NCBI RefSeq assembly: GCF_001424405.1
Contig: NZ_LMPS01000001.1
Span: 741,999-805,998 of the forward strand
Reading direction: 5' to 3'
Length of the DNA: 64,000 nt
Source: Dyadobacter sp. Leaf189
Lineage (GTDB): Bacteria > Bacteroidota > Bacteroidia > Cytophagales > Spirosomataceae
Positions 8,048 to 18,400 of the stretch are shown in pieces (positions within the stretch are counted from its first letter, which is position 1; every line of letters starts with the position of its first letter). Below the pieces are notes generated by a model. The model was not told the DNA's origin and did no database searches. It saw only the letters and a list, made by a program, of their open reading frames with translations. The position numbers and the translations under genes were made by a program.

Positions 8048-9685
8048 AGAAGCCTTTACTTCCTTCGCCTCCACGTAAAAATTCGGGTCAACTGTCAACG
8101 TCTTTTCTGACTTTGTTTTAAGCGTTTTCCATTCGGTAGTAGGATAGATAAAGTCTTCTTTTCCTGCTCCTATCTGCACTTTTACAGGCATATCAAAGCC
8201 CTCAACTACGTTGCTCCACCGGTATTGCATTCCTTTTGACCCAAATGCATATTCCAATGCAGGGATGCGGGTATCGCGCAGGTATTGGTCAAATACTTTG
8301 CCCAGCTTTTTGCCGGACTTTTCACTTACATAAGCCTCGATCTGAGCACCGTCAACGGTTTGGTGGTAGAAAGTTTTATTTAATCCTCTCAAAACCTGTC
8401 TCCACTTTTCATCATCATTCACAACCTGCCGTATCGTATGCAGCATATTGCCGCCTTTGTAGTACATATCCTTTGAGCCTTCCTGGTTCACACCATAGAT
8501 TCCGACAATCGGCGACTCATTTGCAATAAGCTTTCTGGTGCCGATCACGTACTCAGCACCTGCCTTTTTGCCAAAATAGTATTCAGTATAAAGGTTTTCC
8601 GAGTAGTTGGTGAAACTTTCGTGGACCCACATGTCTGCAACATCTTTGTAGGTAATGTTGTTGGCAAACCATTCATGACCGCTTTCGTGAATGATAATGA
8701 AATCCCATTTCAAACCCCAGCCCGTGCCGGAAAGATCTTTACCACGATAGCCCATCTGGTAACCGTTTCCGTAGGTTACCGAACTCTGGTGCTCCATTCC
8801 GAGGTATGGAACTTCAACTAGCTTATAGCCATCCTCATAAAATGGGTATGGGCCAAACCAATGCTCGAACGCTTTCAGCATCATGGGCGCCTGTTTAAAT
8901 TGCTCTTTCGCTTTTTCGAGATTCTTGGGAAGAACATAATAGCTAAGCTGCAAATCGCCCTTTTCGCCCTTGTATGTTTCTTTCCAGCTCACATATTCTG
9001 CGACATTCATATTCACCCCGTAGTTATTGATCGGATTCTTTACCGCCCAGTTGAAAGTGCGCGTGTTATCATCATTTTCCACAACAGATAGCAGATTCCC
9101 ATTTGAAACATCCGTCATATTCTTCGGAACGGTAATGCTGATCTTCATGCTGTCGGGCTCGTCGTACATGTGATCCTTGCAGGGCCACCAAACGCTGGAT
9201 CCCAGTCCCTGACATGAAGTAGATATAATTGTATTTCCTTTTCCATCAGGTATCCATTGCACGCCACCGTCCCAAGGCGGATTTTTTGCAAGCCGCGGTT
9301 TTCCTGAATAGAAAACTTCAATTGTTTCGGTTTTGCCGGTTTCCTGCTTTTTCCTCAGGTCAACGAAGAATGCATTGCCGTCACGTCTGAATTCCAGCGA
9401 TTCACCACCCTGGGTAACTTTGCTGATTTGAAGCGGCTGCTGCAGATCAACCTGAATGCTTTGATTCGGTTGAATTACTTTATAAGTAATGGAAGTGCTG
9501 CCCGTCAGAGTACTGTCTTTGGCATTGGGAGTGACTTTGAGATGGTAGTAAGTCAAATCCCACCACGCGCGCTGCGGTGTGATGGCGCCCCGCAATGTGT
9601 CGGCATGTGTAAATTTCTGATTTTGTGAAAAGCCGGAAGTTGCCGCAGAAAGCAGGAGCAGCAACATGGAATGGCGTAGTTTCAT
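8042..9685 (-). CDS. Exported M1 family metallopeptidase
   Basis: 547 residues, with an N-terminal signal peptide (MKLRHSMLLLLLSAATSGFSQ). It is a gluzincin aminopeptidase of the M1 family. The zinc site HESGH is at residues 333-337 and the third ligand Glu356 in WVHESF 19 residues downstream. The substrate-binding motif normally read as GxMEN is GMEHQ at 296-300, as in some Bacteroidota members. The N-terminal beta domain occupies about 35-240. The enzyme trims peptides in the periplasm or outside. It lies 18 bases after the kelch gene on the same strand and could be its operon partner. Confidence 0.93.
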   Translation of the reverse strand: MKLRHSMLLLLLSAATSGFSQNQKFTHADTLRGAITPQRAWWDLTYYHLKVTPNAKDSTLTGSTSITYKVIQPNQSIQVDLQQPLQISKVTQGGESLEFRRDGNAFFVDLRKKQETGKTETIEVFYSGKPRLAKNPPWDGGVQWIPDGKGNTIISTSCQGLGSSVWWPCKDHMYDEPDSMKISITVPKNMTDVSNGNLLSVVENDDNTRTFNWAVKNPINNYGVNMNVAEYVSWKETYKGEKGDLQLSYYVLPKNLEKAKEQFKQAPMMLKAFEHWFGPYPFYEDGYKLVEVPYLGMEHQSSVTYGNGYQMGYRGKDLSGTGWGLKWDFIIIHESGHEWFANNITYKDVADMWVHESFTNYSENLYTEYYFGKKAGAEYVIGTRKLIANESPIVGIYGVNQEGSKDMYYKGGNMLHTIRQVVNDDEKWRQVLRGLNKTFYHQTVDGAQIEAYVSEKSGKKLGKVFDQYLRDTRIPALEYAFGSKGMQYRWSNVVEGFDMPVKVQIGAGKEDFIYPTTEWKTLKTKSEKTLTVDPNFYVEAKEVKASL

Positions 9686-9703
9686 TCGGTAGTTTTGGAT
9701 TAA

Positions 9704-10684
9704 TTATTTACTCAGTACTTCCATATCATTCAGCTCTGGTCCGCCTCCCCGGTTGGCAGATCCTGCTGCGACGTATATCTTTTTATTCAGAATTACTGCG
9801 CCTGTACCGTGGCGACCCTGGTGCAGCGCAGGTAACTTTTCCCATTTGTTTGTCTTCGGGTTAAATGCTTCCACTTCATTGTGTGCCTCTGTGTGTGCAA
9901 CACTCTCACCGCCGATCACAACAATCTTGTTATCATAAACCACCGTCATATTTCCTGCCCGCAACGTAGGGAGGTTGTTTTCGGCCTGGAGGGTAGTCCA
10001 TTTACTTGTTTTAAAATCAAAAACATCCACTTCCGCGATTACGGTATTCAATACCTGATTGATTCTCGCGGTTGATAACCTTCCGCCTGCAACATACATT
10101 TTATCGTTTAGTACTGCCACCTGAACATGGTCTCTGGGGCGGGGAGCATCGGGCAGCGTTTTCCAGGTACCTGTGGCGGGATCAAATTCATCGAACCAGG
10201 TAACCTGTCCATCCCAGTGTCCGTCCTGAATACCACATACGAGATAAATCTTGTCGTTCATGACAAATGCCCCGGCCGCGCCTCTACGCCTGTTCTCCGG
10301 AATAGGTGCGCCTTTCCGCCATTCGTTTTTGGCAGGATTGAAAATGTAAATGTCCGGTATAGGGATCTCGTGGGGATATCCGCCTGTAAATGCGCCCAGT
10401 ACGTAGATCTCGTTCTTATAAGTGACAGCCTGAAAGTGGCTCATTTCAAGCGGACTCGGCGCCAGGCTTGTCCATGCATCTTTTTTGAAATCATATTCAT
10501 CAACGGGCTTGATGCCCCGTCCACCCAGAAGGTATAGCTTTCCATTCGCAGTGGCCATTGCATTTTCATGCCGCTTTACGGGAAGATTCTCCGGCTCCGA
10601 AACCTGCCATATCTGTGCATTTGCAGAAGCAAAAATGAGGTTGAACAGGAAAATATAACATACCTTATGATAGCAGGATTTCAT
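9704..10684 (-). CDS. Secreted kelch-repeat beta-propeller protein
   Basis: 326 residues from the ATG at MKSCYHKV (a TTG two codons earlier is less likely). The signal peptide ends near FASANA. The rest is a run of about six kelch blades with the usual double-glycine turns and W spacings (LYLLGGRG, IYVLGAFTGGYP, IYLVCGIQDG, MYVAGGRLS, IVVIGGESV, IYVAAGSANRGGG). Such propellers bind proteins or sugars, and some belong to galactose-oxidase or sialate-epimerase families, but no catalytic residues from those are recognisable. It follows the GH144 genes but a strong terminator separates it from them. Confidence 0.88.
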   Translation of the reverse strand: MKSCYHKVCYIFLFNLIFASANAQIWQVSEPENLPVKRHENAMATANGKLYLLGGRGIKPVDEYDFKKDAWTSLAPSPLEMSHFQAVTYKNEIYVLGAFTGGYPHEIPIPDIYIFNPAKNEWRKGAPIPENRRRGAAGAFVMNDKIYLVCGIQDGHWDGQVTWFDEFDPATGTWKTLPDAPRPRDHVQVAVLNDKMYVAGGRLSTARINQVLNTVIAEVDVFDFKTSKWTTLQAENNLPTLRAGNMTVVYDNKIVVIGGESVAHTEAHNEVEAFNPKTNKWEKLPALHQGRHGTGAVILNKKIYVAAGSANRGGGPELNDMEVLSK

Positions 10685-10774
10685 AGCCAAAAGTGTTTGT
10701 GAGGATTAAGAATGCATAATTTCATGCGGTTCATTCTCAAAAAAGCACCATCAAGATACAATTATATTCCTTAA

Positions 10775-10809
10775 AACCGAAAGACCAGCCACTGGCTGGT
10801 CTTTCGGTT
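10775..10809 (-). terminator. Strong terminator closing the GH144 locus
   Basis: A perfect 16-bp stem (10775-10790 with 10794-10809) around a 3-base loop reads AACCGAAAGACCAGCC on one arm. On the minus strand it is followed by TTTT. It lies 19 bases after the stop of the distal GH144 gene and before the kelch gene, so it ends the glucan operon. Confidence 0.9.
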
Positions 10810-10828
10810 AATTTAGGTCAAAAACTTG

Positions 10829-12205
10829 TCAATTTTTACTACTTACCTGCAATGCGGGACTCTCAAATCCAAGCTTTTTCAACCCAGATTGAATGTCGCT
10901 ATCTTTCATAAACAGCTTCCAGAGCAAGCCCGTACGGTAGTTCTCGATCATCACAATGATCGGTCCCTGATCTATGGCAAGATGTGATTTTGCATACCAG
11001 TTCTGCGACTCGTTGAATGCATCCACGAAACCGTATTCGCTCCATATCTTGTCGCCCAGATCATCATAAAAATGCCGGAGCGCCTTCATTGATTCTTTTG
11101 GAGTATATGGAAATGAGGAAAGTGCGGCAGTCGGCGTAATGGTACCAAAGTCGTTTGTCGGTGAGTGCGCATTGTACCCGTTATAGGTATCACTGGCAGT
11201 GAGTCCCCAGCTATTTTCACCGTATCCTTTAAACTTACCGGGATTGGCTACACAATGTTTATAGTTGATCAAAGTATGATTTACATTCTGCTCCCAATAA
11301 TCAGCATATTGGTCTTTCAGCTGTCGCGGGTCCAATCCCAGAAATGAGTAGTGCGCGAAAAACAACGGGCCGCCGTAATCGAAGCCAAGTGGCAGCTTCA
11401 CGCCGTGGTATTCTTTCCCATTTTTGAAGTGGTCACTTTGTGCCCAGCATTTGTGGTAAACCTGTGCGGAAACCGGGTAACGCGGGGAAGCCGCAGCCAG
11501 TATGTGCGTGATCAAAGCTTCATTATATCCCCGAAGCTCAAAATTCATCGCCCAGCCATGATTAGGGCTCCAATGCCAGTACAGCTGATTTGCATTTCCC
11601 TGCGTATACCAATCCCATTCAGCTTCGCTCCATAACCATTGAATGCGGTTTCGGAGATCACGTTCCACGTAGTTTTCACCGTCGAAATATTGCCTTGCAG
11701 CGAGCAATCCCTGGAACAAAAAGGATGATTCAACCAGGTCGCCGCCATCATCTTTTCTACCGAATGGAATTGTTTTTCCGGTTGCTCCATTGAGCCAGTG
11801 CGGGAAAATCCCATGGTAACTATCAGCTTTGGAAAGAAACTTCACCATTTTCAACAAGCGCGCGGCCACTGAGTCGCGTGGCTGCCACTTTCTTTCCGCC
11901 GCGACGATCATCGCCATAACACCAAAACCAGTTCCGCCGGTGGTTACTACTTCGTCGCCGTACTCAAAAGCGATATTGCTTCGCTCGCGTGACATGCCGC
12001 TTACGGGGTGGCCGAATTCCCAGAAGTAGCGGAAAGTCTGCTTCTGGACAAGTTCAAGTAATGCGGTATCTGACAGATTTTTCGGCCGGTCAGCGGCACT
12101 GAATGCCACTGTTTTTGCAGCGGTATTCTTCTTCTTTTGCGCATTGCTATCCACGTTGGTGAACAGCAAAAATATTCCAAGAAGGTAATAACAGGATAAC
12201 TTCAT
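10829..12205 (-). CDS. GH144-family endo-beta-1,2-glucanase (secreted)
   Basis: 458 residues with a signal peptide (MKLSCYYLLGIFLLFTNVDSNAQ). The catalytic domain, about 40-450, belongs to the glycoamylase-like (PF10091) family classified as GH144, whose characterised Chitinophaga member cuts beta-1,2-glucan to sophoro-oligosaccharides. Landmarks are KQTFRYFWEFGHPVSGMSRER, YHGIFPHWLNGATG, the acidic loop RKDDGGDLVESSF, YWHWSPNHGWAMNFELRGYNEAL and the C-terminal IDQGPIIVMIENYRTGLLW. It is the last gene of the locus, 19 bases after its paralogue. Family assignment is firm; the substrate is inferred from the family. Confidence 0.88.
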   Translation of the reverse strand: MKLSCYYLLGIFLLFTNVDSNAQKKKNTAAKTVAFSAADRPKNLSDTALLELVQKQTFRYFWEFGHPVSGMSRERSNIAFEYGDEVVTTGGTGFGVMAMIVAAERKWQPRDSVAARLLKMVKFLSKADSYHGIFPHWLNGATGKTIPFGRKDDGGDLVESSFLFQGLLAARQYFDGENYVERDLRNRIQWLWSEAEWDWYTQGNANQLYWHWSPNHGWAMNFELRGYNEALITHILAAASPRYPVSAQVYHKCWAQSDHFKNGKEYHGVKLPLGFDYGGPLFFAHYSFLGLDPRQLKDQYADYWEQNVNHTLINYKHCVANPGKFKGYGENSWGLTASDTYNGYNAHSPTNDFGTITPTAALSSFPYTPKESMKALRHFYDDLGDKIWSEYGFVDAFNESQNWYAKSHLAIDQGPIIVMIENYRTGLLWKLFMKDSDIQSGLKKLGFESPALQVSSKN

Positions 12206-12224
12206 GATTGAGTAGTTAAATGTC

Positions 12225-13898
12225 TTAATTGATGTTCGGGCTTGTGAATCCCAGCTTTTTGAGGCCGGATTTAACTTCCGGATTGGTCATAAACAGCTTC
12301 CAGGGGAGCCCGCTTCTGTGATTTTCAATCATTATAATAATTGGTCCCTGGTCTATGGCCAGGTAAGAGTCTGCAAACCAGAGGTCCTTCAACGAGAATG
12401 CATCACGAAAACCGTATTCGCCCCACATCTTATCGCCAAGTTTGTAATAGAAGAACTTCAAGGCCTTCATCGACTCTGCCGGCGTGTAGGGAAATGAAGA
12501 AAGTGCCGCGGTAGGTGTGATAACGCCCTTGTCACTGGCAGGGGAGTTGGCGTTGTAACCAGCAGGAATGTCGCTGGCAGTCAATCCCCAGCATTGATCA
12601 CTATATCCATAGAACGCGCGCGGATTAGCAATGCAATAGTTGTAATTGATTAACGTATGATTTTTGTTTTGGGTAAAATAGGCAGCGTACTGATCTTGGA
12701 GACCGGTCGGGTTTAATCCCAAAAAAGAATAATGAGAAAAGAACAGCGGACCTCCATAAGGTTCTCCCAAAGGCAGCGGAATGTTGAAGTAGCTGTTTCC
12801 ATTCTTCAACCCGCCGGAATTGGCCCAGCCCTTATCATATACTTCCTTTGAAATACTGTGCGTAGGAGAGGAAGCAGCGAGCACATAAGTGATCAGCGAT
12901 TCGTTCCAGCCGCGGATCTGGTGGTTCATGTCCCAGCCAAAAGTCGGGCCCCAATGCCAGTAGAGTACCTTTTCATCGTTTTTTGTAAACCAATCCCATT
13001 CCACACCCTCCCAGATTGCAGTAATGTCCGCCCGCAGTTTGGCCTCGGCTGCATTGTTTGCATTAAAGTATTGCCTGGCTGTAAGCAGCCCCTGGATTAA
13101 AAAGGAAGTTTCAACCAGATCGGCCCCATTATCCTTCTCACTAAAAGGAACCACGGAACCAGTTCCTCCATTGAGCCAGTGAGGAAATGCGCCGTGAAAT
13201 TTCTGCGTTTTGTCTTTCAGGAAGGCAGTAATCTTCTGCATTCTTTCAAGCCCGGCCGTACGTGTAATAAACTTGCGTTCAATCGCCACCGGAATTGTCA
13301 TAATCCCGAATCCGCTTCCACCACTTGTGACAACATCGCCTGAGCTATTCCGTTCTCTGGCGAGTCCGCTCACCGGATGTGCAAAGTCCCAGAAGTATTT
13401 AAAGGTTTGCTGCTGCACCAAAGTGAGCAATGCGTCATCTGTGATCACCGGAAATTTGTCGGTACTATCAAGCTGAGTATGCAGGCTTAACGTAACTGCA
13501 TTGGCAAGCGTCGCATTGGATTTTGATTTCAGCGCCGACGTGGCCGAAACCGTGTATGCATTGAGAAATTGGAGATTGCCGGTTGGTACAATTACAATGG
13601 TACTATCTCCATCTTCAAGCGTAGCAGAGAATGGCACCTTCTCACCTGAGTTTGCTACGAAAGTAAGTCCGCTGGCAAGAGACGCATCGCTGAGGGCAGA
13701 AGAAAATGTGAACCTGAGATTGGGTTTCAGGCTCACATCCGTGTATTCATAGCCTGAGAATGCACCATTTACATCCAGGCTGCTTAGTGTGAAAGTGGAG
13801 GGTTTCGCCGGAGCTGCCGGCTCAGGATCATCCTTTGTATTACAGGAAATCCCAAACCAGATCAAAGCTCCGAGAAGAACTAATTTTCTAAAAGGCAT
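12225..13898 (-). CDS. GH144-family glucanase lipoprotein with N-terminal Ig-like domain
   Basis: 557 residues from MPFRKLVLLG; an ATG 11 codons upstream is less likely because the signal peptide starts here. A lipobox FGISC at about residue 19 makes it a lipoprotein, probably displayed on the cell surface. Residues about 30-140 form a Big_5/SbsA-type Ig-like domain (LKPNLRFTFSSALSDASL). Residues about 150-555 are a GH144 catalytic domain closely matching the next gene (QQTFKYFWDFAHPVSGLARER, FHGAFPHWLNGGTG, EKDNGADLVETSF, IDQGPIIIMIENHRSGLPWKLFM). Surface tethering suggests it makes the first cuts, with the soluble paralogue completing digestion in the periplasm. Confidence 0.88.
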   Translation of the reverse strand: MPFRKLVLLGALIWFGISCNTKDDPEPAAPAKPSTFTLSSLDVNGAFSGYEYTDVSLKPNLRFTFSSALSDASLASGLTFVANSGEKVPFSATLEDGDSTIVIVPTGNLQFLNAYTVSATSALKSKSNATLANAVTLSLHTQLDSTDKFPVITDDALLTLVQQQTFKYFWDFAHPVSGLARERNSSGDVVTSGGSGFGIMTIPVAIERKFITRTAGLERMQKITAFLKDKTQKFHGAFPHWLNGGTGSVVPFSEKDNGADLVETSFLIQGLLTARQYFNANNAAEAKLRADITAIWEGVEWDWFTKNDEKVLYWHWGPTFGWDMNHQIRGWNESLITYVLAASSPTHSISKEVYDKGWANSGGLKNGNSYFNIPLPLGEPYGGPLFFSHYSFLGLNPTGLQDQYAAYFTQNKNHTLINYNYCIANPRAFYGYSDQCWGLTASDIPAGYNANSPASDKGVITPTAALSSFPYTPAESMKALKFFYYKLGDKMWGEYGFRDAFSLKDLWFADSYLAIDQGPIIIMIENHRSGLPWKLFMTNPEVKSGLKKLGFTSPNIN

Positions 13899-13936
13899 TA
13901 TTTCTTTTAAACCCATCCACTCACTGTTCACTTCAA

Positions 13937-15430
13937 TTAATAACCAGGGTTCTGCACCAGAAGTCCGCCGCTCAGGTCAATTTCGTTTTGCGGGATTGGC
14001 CAAACTTCATTCTTGTTCGCTTTCCAGCCTTTTGGTCCAAAGATCTGTGCAGCTCGTCCCTGGCGGATTACGTCAAAATATCTGTCAAACTCCATGGCCA
14101 GCTCAACATGCCGCTCACGCCAGATCGCATTCCGCAAAGCCGCTTTTTCCGTGGTTGTAACCTTTGGCAATACATTTTTCAAAGTACCTCTTGCGCGGGC
14201 ACGAACCATTTCGAGCGACACCAGGGCCTGAGTAGCATTTCCGAGTTCATTAGCAGCCTCTGCATTCATCAACAATACTTCGGCGTAACGTATAACGCGA
14301 ATGTTCTGCTGAGCACCTTCGTTAAAGCCTGTGATGAACATGCTGAATGGAACGTAGGATTTCTGGTTGTACATCGGATTATCACCGACCGCAGGTATTA
14401 CATCGCCGGCGGGAGTTGTTTCGCCGCGGAAAATGATTGTTGCGTCACGTCTCGGATCACCTGTTTCGAATGAATCAGCCAAAGCTTGTGTAGGTACATT
14501 GAAGCCCCAGCCTCCACCTACCACACCACGTACCCCCTGAACCTGCGAGTATTGCGAATTAGACACGTCTTTATTCGACTCAACCAATGCATTCTGTATC
14601 TCAAAAATTGACTCAACAGAATTCTCATTCGGAACACGGAAAAGTGCTTCGTAAGAAGGGAAAAGAGAATATTGTCCCGAAGCAATCACCTGGTTAGTCA
14701 GGTCAAATACCTGCTGCCACTTTGCCTGGTACATCGCTACTTTTGCATGAAGGGACTGTGCGGCTCCTTTTGTTGCGCGACCGATGTCCGCTGCACCATA
14801 GTTAACCGGCAATGCTGCTGTTGCATCAGCCAAATCCTGCTCAATAGCAGCGTAAACTTCCGCTTTCGGAGTACGGGGAATGTTATATTCGGTAGCATCC
14901 TTCGGCAATGTCAAACGAAGCGGTACGTCACCGAAAGCCCTGACCAGACGGAAGTAAGAATAAGCACGTACAAACTTGGCTTCCGCTATATAGCGGGTTT
15001 TCAATGCCTCGTCCATGCTGATCGCCGGAATATTGGTAATTACCTGATTTGCGTAGTTGATGTTCTGGTACTGTCCCTCCCAGAATCCAAGCAGCTGTCC
15101 GTCAGTTGATCCTACCGTAAATTGATCGTACTGGTTAAAGAATGGAGCATCGGAAGCAGTCGAACCTTTCTCTGCATCGTCGGAACCTACACTTTCAATG
15201 GAGATCGCCGCAAATGCCGTGTTGTTCCAGCTACGGAGATTGGCATACATCGCATTGACTGCCTTTGTTGCATCTCCTTCATTTTGCCAGAAAACGGCGC
15301 CTGCCTGTTTTCCCTGCGGGTCTGTGTCCAGGAAGCTTTCGTCGCAAGCCGCTGGGATGATCAGCATACCAGCCAGCCCGAAATACATGCCGGCTTTTCT
15401 GATATGGTTTTTAAAATTGATATAATTCAT
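13937..15430 (-). CDS. SusD-like substrate-binding lipoprotein
   Basis: 497 residues from MNYINFKNHI. The longer in-frame reading would run into susC and is rejected. The lipobox IPAACDES makes it an outer-surface lipoprotein. The RagB/SusD fold is evident: the N-terminal SusD-like segment FLDTDPQGKQAGAVFWQNEGDATKAVNAMYANL, TPR-like helices (RYIAEAKFVRAYSYFRLVRAFGDVPL), and the C-terminal RYAEVLLMNAEAANELG with WRERHVELAMEFDRYFDVIRQGRA. It caps the SusC channel encoded 13 bases upstream and captures the glycan. With two GH144 genes following, the ligand is probably beta-1,2-glucan. Confidence 0.95.
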   Translation of the reverse strand: MNYINFKNHIRKAGMYFGLAGMLIIPAACDESFLDTDPQGKQAGAVFWQNEGDATKAVNAMYANLRSWNNTAFAAISIESVGSDDAEKGSTASDAPFFNQYDQFTVGSTDGQLLGFWEGQYQNINYANQVITNIPAISMDEALKTRYIAEAKFVRAYSYFRLVRAFGDVPLRLTLPKDATEYNIPRTPKAEVYAAIEQDLADATAALPVNYGAADIGRATKGAAQSLHAKVAMYQAKWQQVFDLTNQVIASGQYSLFPSYEALFRVPNENSVESIFEIQNALVESNKDVSNSQYSQVQGVRGVVGGGWGFNVPTQALADSFETGDPRRDATIIFRGETTPAGDVIPAVGDNPMYNQKSYVPFSMFITGFNEGAQQNIRVIRYAEVLLMNAEAANELGNATQALVSLEMVRARARGTLKNVLPKVTTTEKAALRNAIWRERHVELAMEFDRYFDVIRQGRAAQIFGPKGWKANKNEVWPIPQNEIDLSGGLLVQNPGY

Positions 15431-15443
15431 GTTGATTCTGATA

Positions 15444-18400
15444 TTAGAAAGTAACATTGATACCGAAGTTGTAAGTAGCCGATAACGGGTACACATTCGC
15501 GTCAATTCCAGCTTGCGTCGGCTTGTTCTCATTTGCTCTCACTTCCGGCGACAATCCCTTGTACTTGAAGAAGTTCAAAGCATTCTGCGCATTTGCATAG
15601 ATTCTCAGCTTGCGGATTTTCAGCTTTTCGTTAAACGACTGTGGCAGTGTGTAACCAAGCTGCGCATTCCTTACTCTGAAATAGCTGCCGCTCTGTACGT
15701 AGAATGTACTTGGAGAGTAGTTAACACCACCGCCAATGTTAGCCGAAGGATAGGTGTTTGAGGTACCTTCGCCATGCCAGCGGTTGTCAAAGAAATCCTT
15801 TGTGAAGTTCTCGTTACCATAGCGCCAGCCCAGGTTTGCATTGTAAACATCAACTCCGGAAACGCCCTGGAAATCGAGCATCAGATCTATGTTCTTGTAA
15901 TTCCAGTTGGTATTGATCCCATAAGTAAACTTTGGATTCGGGTTGCCGATTACTTGTCTGTCAAGACCTGTAATAGCACCGTCAGGCGTACCCGAAGTAC
16001 CACTTATATCACGGTACCGGAAGTCACCTGGCTTAGCAGTTGGCTGTGCCGACTTGGCGATTTCATCCTGATTCTGGAAAATTCCGTCCACAACGTATCC
16101 GTAGAAAGAACCGATTGGGTCACCAACGCGGGTACGGGTTGCAAGAGCGCCGCTGGTAAGTCCAACACCACCGTCATAGATCGGGTTGGCACCACTGGTT
16201 ACTGCAAGTACCTTATTCTCATTGAAGCCGCCATTAACACCGATGCTGTAAGAAAGGTCTTTACTGATTTCATCTCTCCAGTTCAAAGCAAACTCAAAGC
16301 CTTTGTTTTGGAAATCAGCCTGGTTACCAACGATACGTCCTGATTGTGTACCAATGGAAGCCAGTACTGGGATATCGAAAATGGCTCTTTCAGTTTTCTT
16401 GATATAATAATCAAGTTCAACTGTCAGCCGCGATTTCAGGAAAGCTGCTTCCAGACCTACGTCAGTACCCACACCGCGTTCCCAGTAAGTGGTAGGAGGG
16501 ATGATGGTGTTAATGCTCGCGCCGGTATTGATAAGGTTGTTTCCGAAAATAGCAGCCAGATTTCCGCCAGTTGCTACCGTCAGTGTAGACAGGTTCGAAG
16601 GCACTGACGCATTTCCTATTTTACCCCAGCTTCCTCTCACTTTCAGGTTGTCAAAGAAGTTTTGGTTTTTCATAAAAGCCTCATTACTGATCACCCAGCC
16701 CGCTCCGACAGAAGGGAAATAACCCCAGGCATTTCCACCCTGATAGAACTTGGAAGAACCATCAGCACGAAGCGAAGCATTGATCAGGTAGCGATCGCCA
16801 AAGGAGTAATTTACCCTACCAAAATAAGACGCATATGTTCCCAGATCACCTTCATCCAGTACGTTGCGGCCTTCGGTATTACCAAGCGACAGGTACAAAT
16901 CGCCTTCACTGCTATATGGAACGTTCAATGCAGTTGCAGTCAGCTTGTAAGACTGATCACGCTGGGCTGATTGGCCTAAAAGGGCAGTGAAGCTATGCTG
17001 TCCGAATTCTTTGGTATAAGTCAATGTGTTTTCAAAGATCCAGTAGCGTGCCTGCGGACGGGTAAAACTTAGCAAGCTGGTCGTGTTGCGCTGCTTGAAC
17101 GTTGCAGCATACTCGGGGTTGTAAAAGCGTGTTTCATCCTGCGAGTACCGGCCACCCAAGCTTGTTTTGAACGTCAGACCTTTCATAGGAGTGAACTCTG
17201 CGTAGGCATTACCGGTCAACAAAGTCCTTTTCGTGTTCTGGTTGTAGTAGTCGATGGTAACCTGTGGGTTGAAGTTGTTGGCATCTCCGAGATTGAAGTC
17301 ATTTGGATCGCCATAAGAACCATCTTGTTTATACACAGGCACAATGGGAGCCGCAGTGTACAGTTGTCTGAAAATTCCACCTGCTTCGTCTTTCGATTTG
17401 CTGAAAGAGCCTGTGGCAGTATAACCTACTTTCAAGCTCTTCAATACCTGAAAATCATTTTGGAGGCGGGCTGTGTAGCGTTTGAAGTTGTTTTTCTGAA
17501 CAACACCATCCTGATCCAGGTATCCAAGTGAGAAGTTATAGCTCGATTTTTCTCCTCCGCCGCTGATTGAAAGCTGGTGATTGGTGACCTTGGCCGTTCT
17601 CAAAATCTGGTCGTACCAATCAGTACCTTCGCCAAACTGGTTTGGGTCAAGAATATTCTCCTTCCCATTGATATTGCTCAGCTCATTGACCATCGTAGCG
17701 TACTCTTTCCCATTCGCCATTTTGATCTGGTTAGTTACTTTTTGGAAGCCTACGAAGCCATTGTAATCCACAACTGCTTTCCCGGACTTGCCTTTTTTAG
17801 TCGTAATCAGAACAACTCCATTCGCAGCGCGAACACCGTAAATGGATTGACTTGACGCATCTTTCAGGATGTTCATGCTTTCGATATCCCCGGAGTTCAG
17901 GAAGCTGATATCGTCAAACCAGACGCCATCCACTACGTAAAGCGGGTTAGCACTTCCATAAGCCGTACCCACACCCCTGATTCTGATCTGAGGAGCTTCC
18001 CCAGGCTTTCCTGAGTTGTTGATCTGCACACCAGCCACCTTTCCCTGTAAGCCGCTCACCGCATTCATCGAAGGTTGCCGGGATATGTCTTCACCTTTGA
18101 TCTGAACGACAGAGCCCGTCACATCTAGCTTGCGCTGGCTACCATAACCCACAACAACAACTTCATTTAACGCTCTCGCATCTTCTTGAAGTCCGACGTT
18201 GATGACAGTTTGCGTACCCACCGTAACTTCCTGTGCTGTCATCCCGATCATCGAGAATACCAGCACTGCCTGGCCAGAAGGGACCCTGATTGCAAAATTA
18301 CCTTCGGCATCAGTTGGTACGCCCGTTGTAGTACCCTTTATAAGCACGCTTGCTCCCGGAAGTGGCGAAGCGTCTGCTGCGGATGTTACTTTTCCTGTCA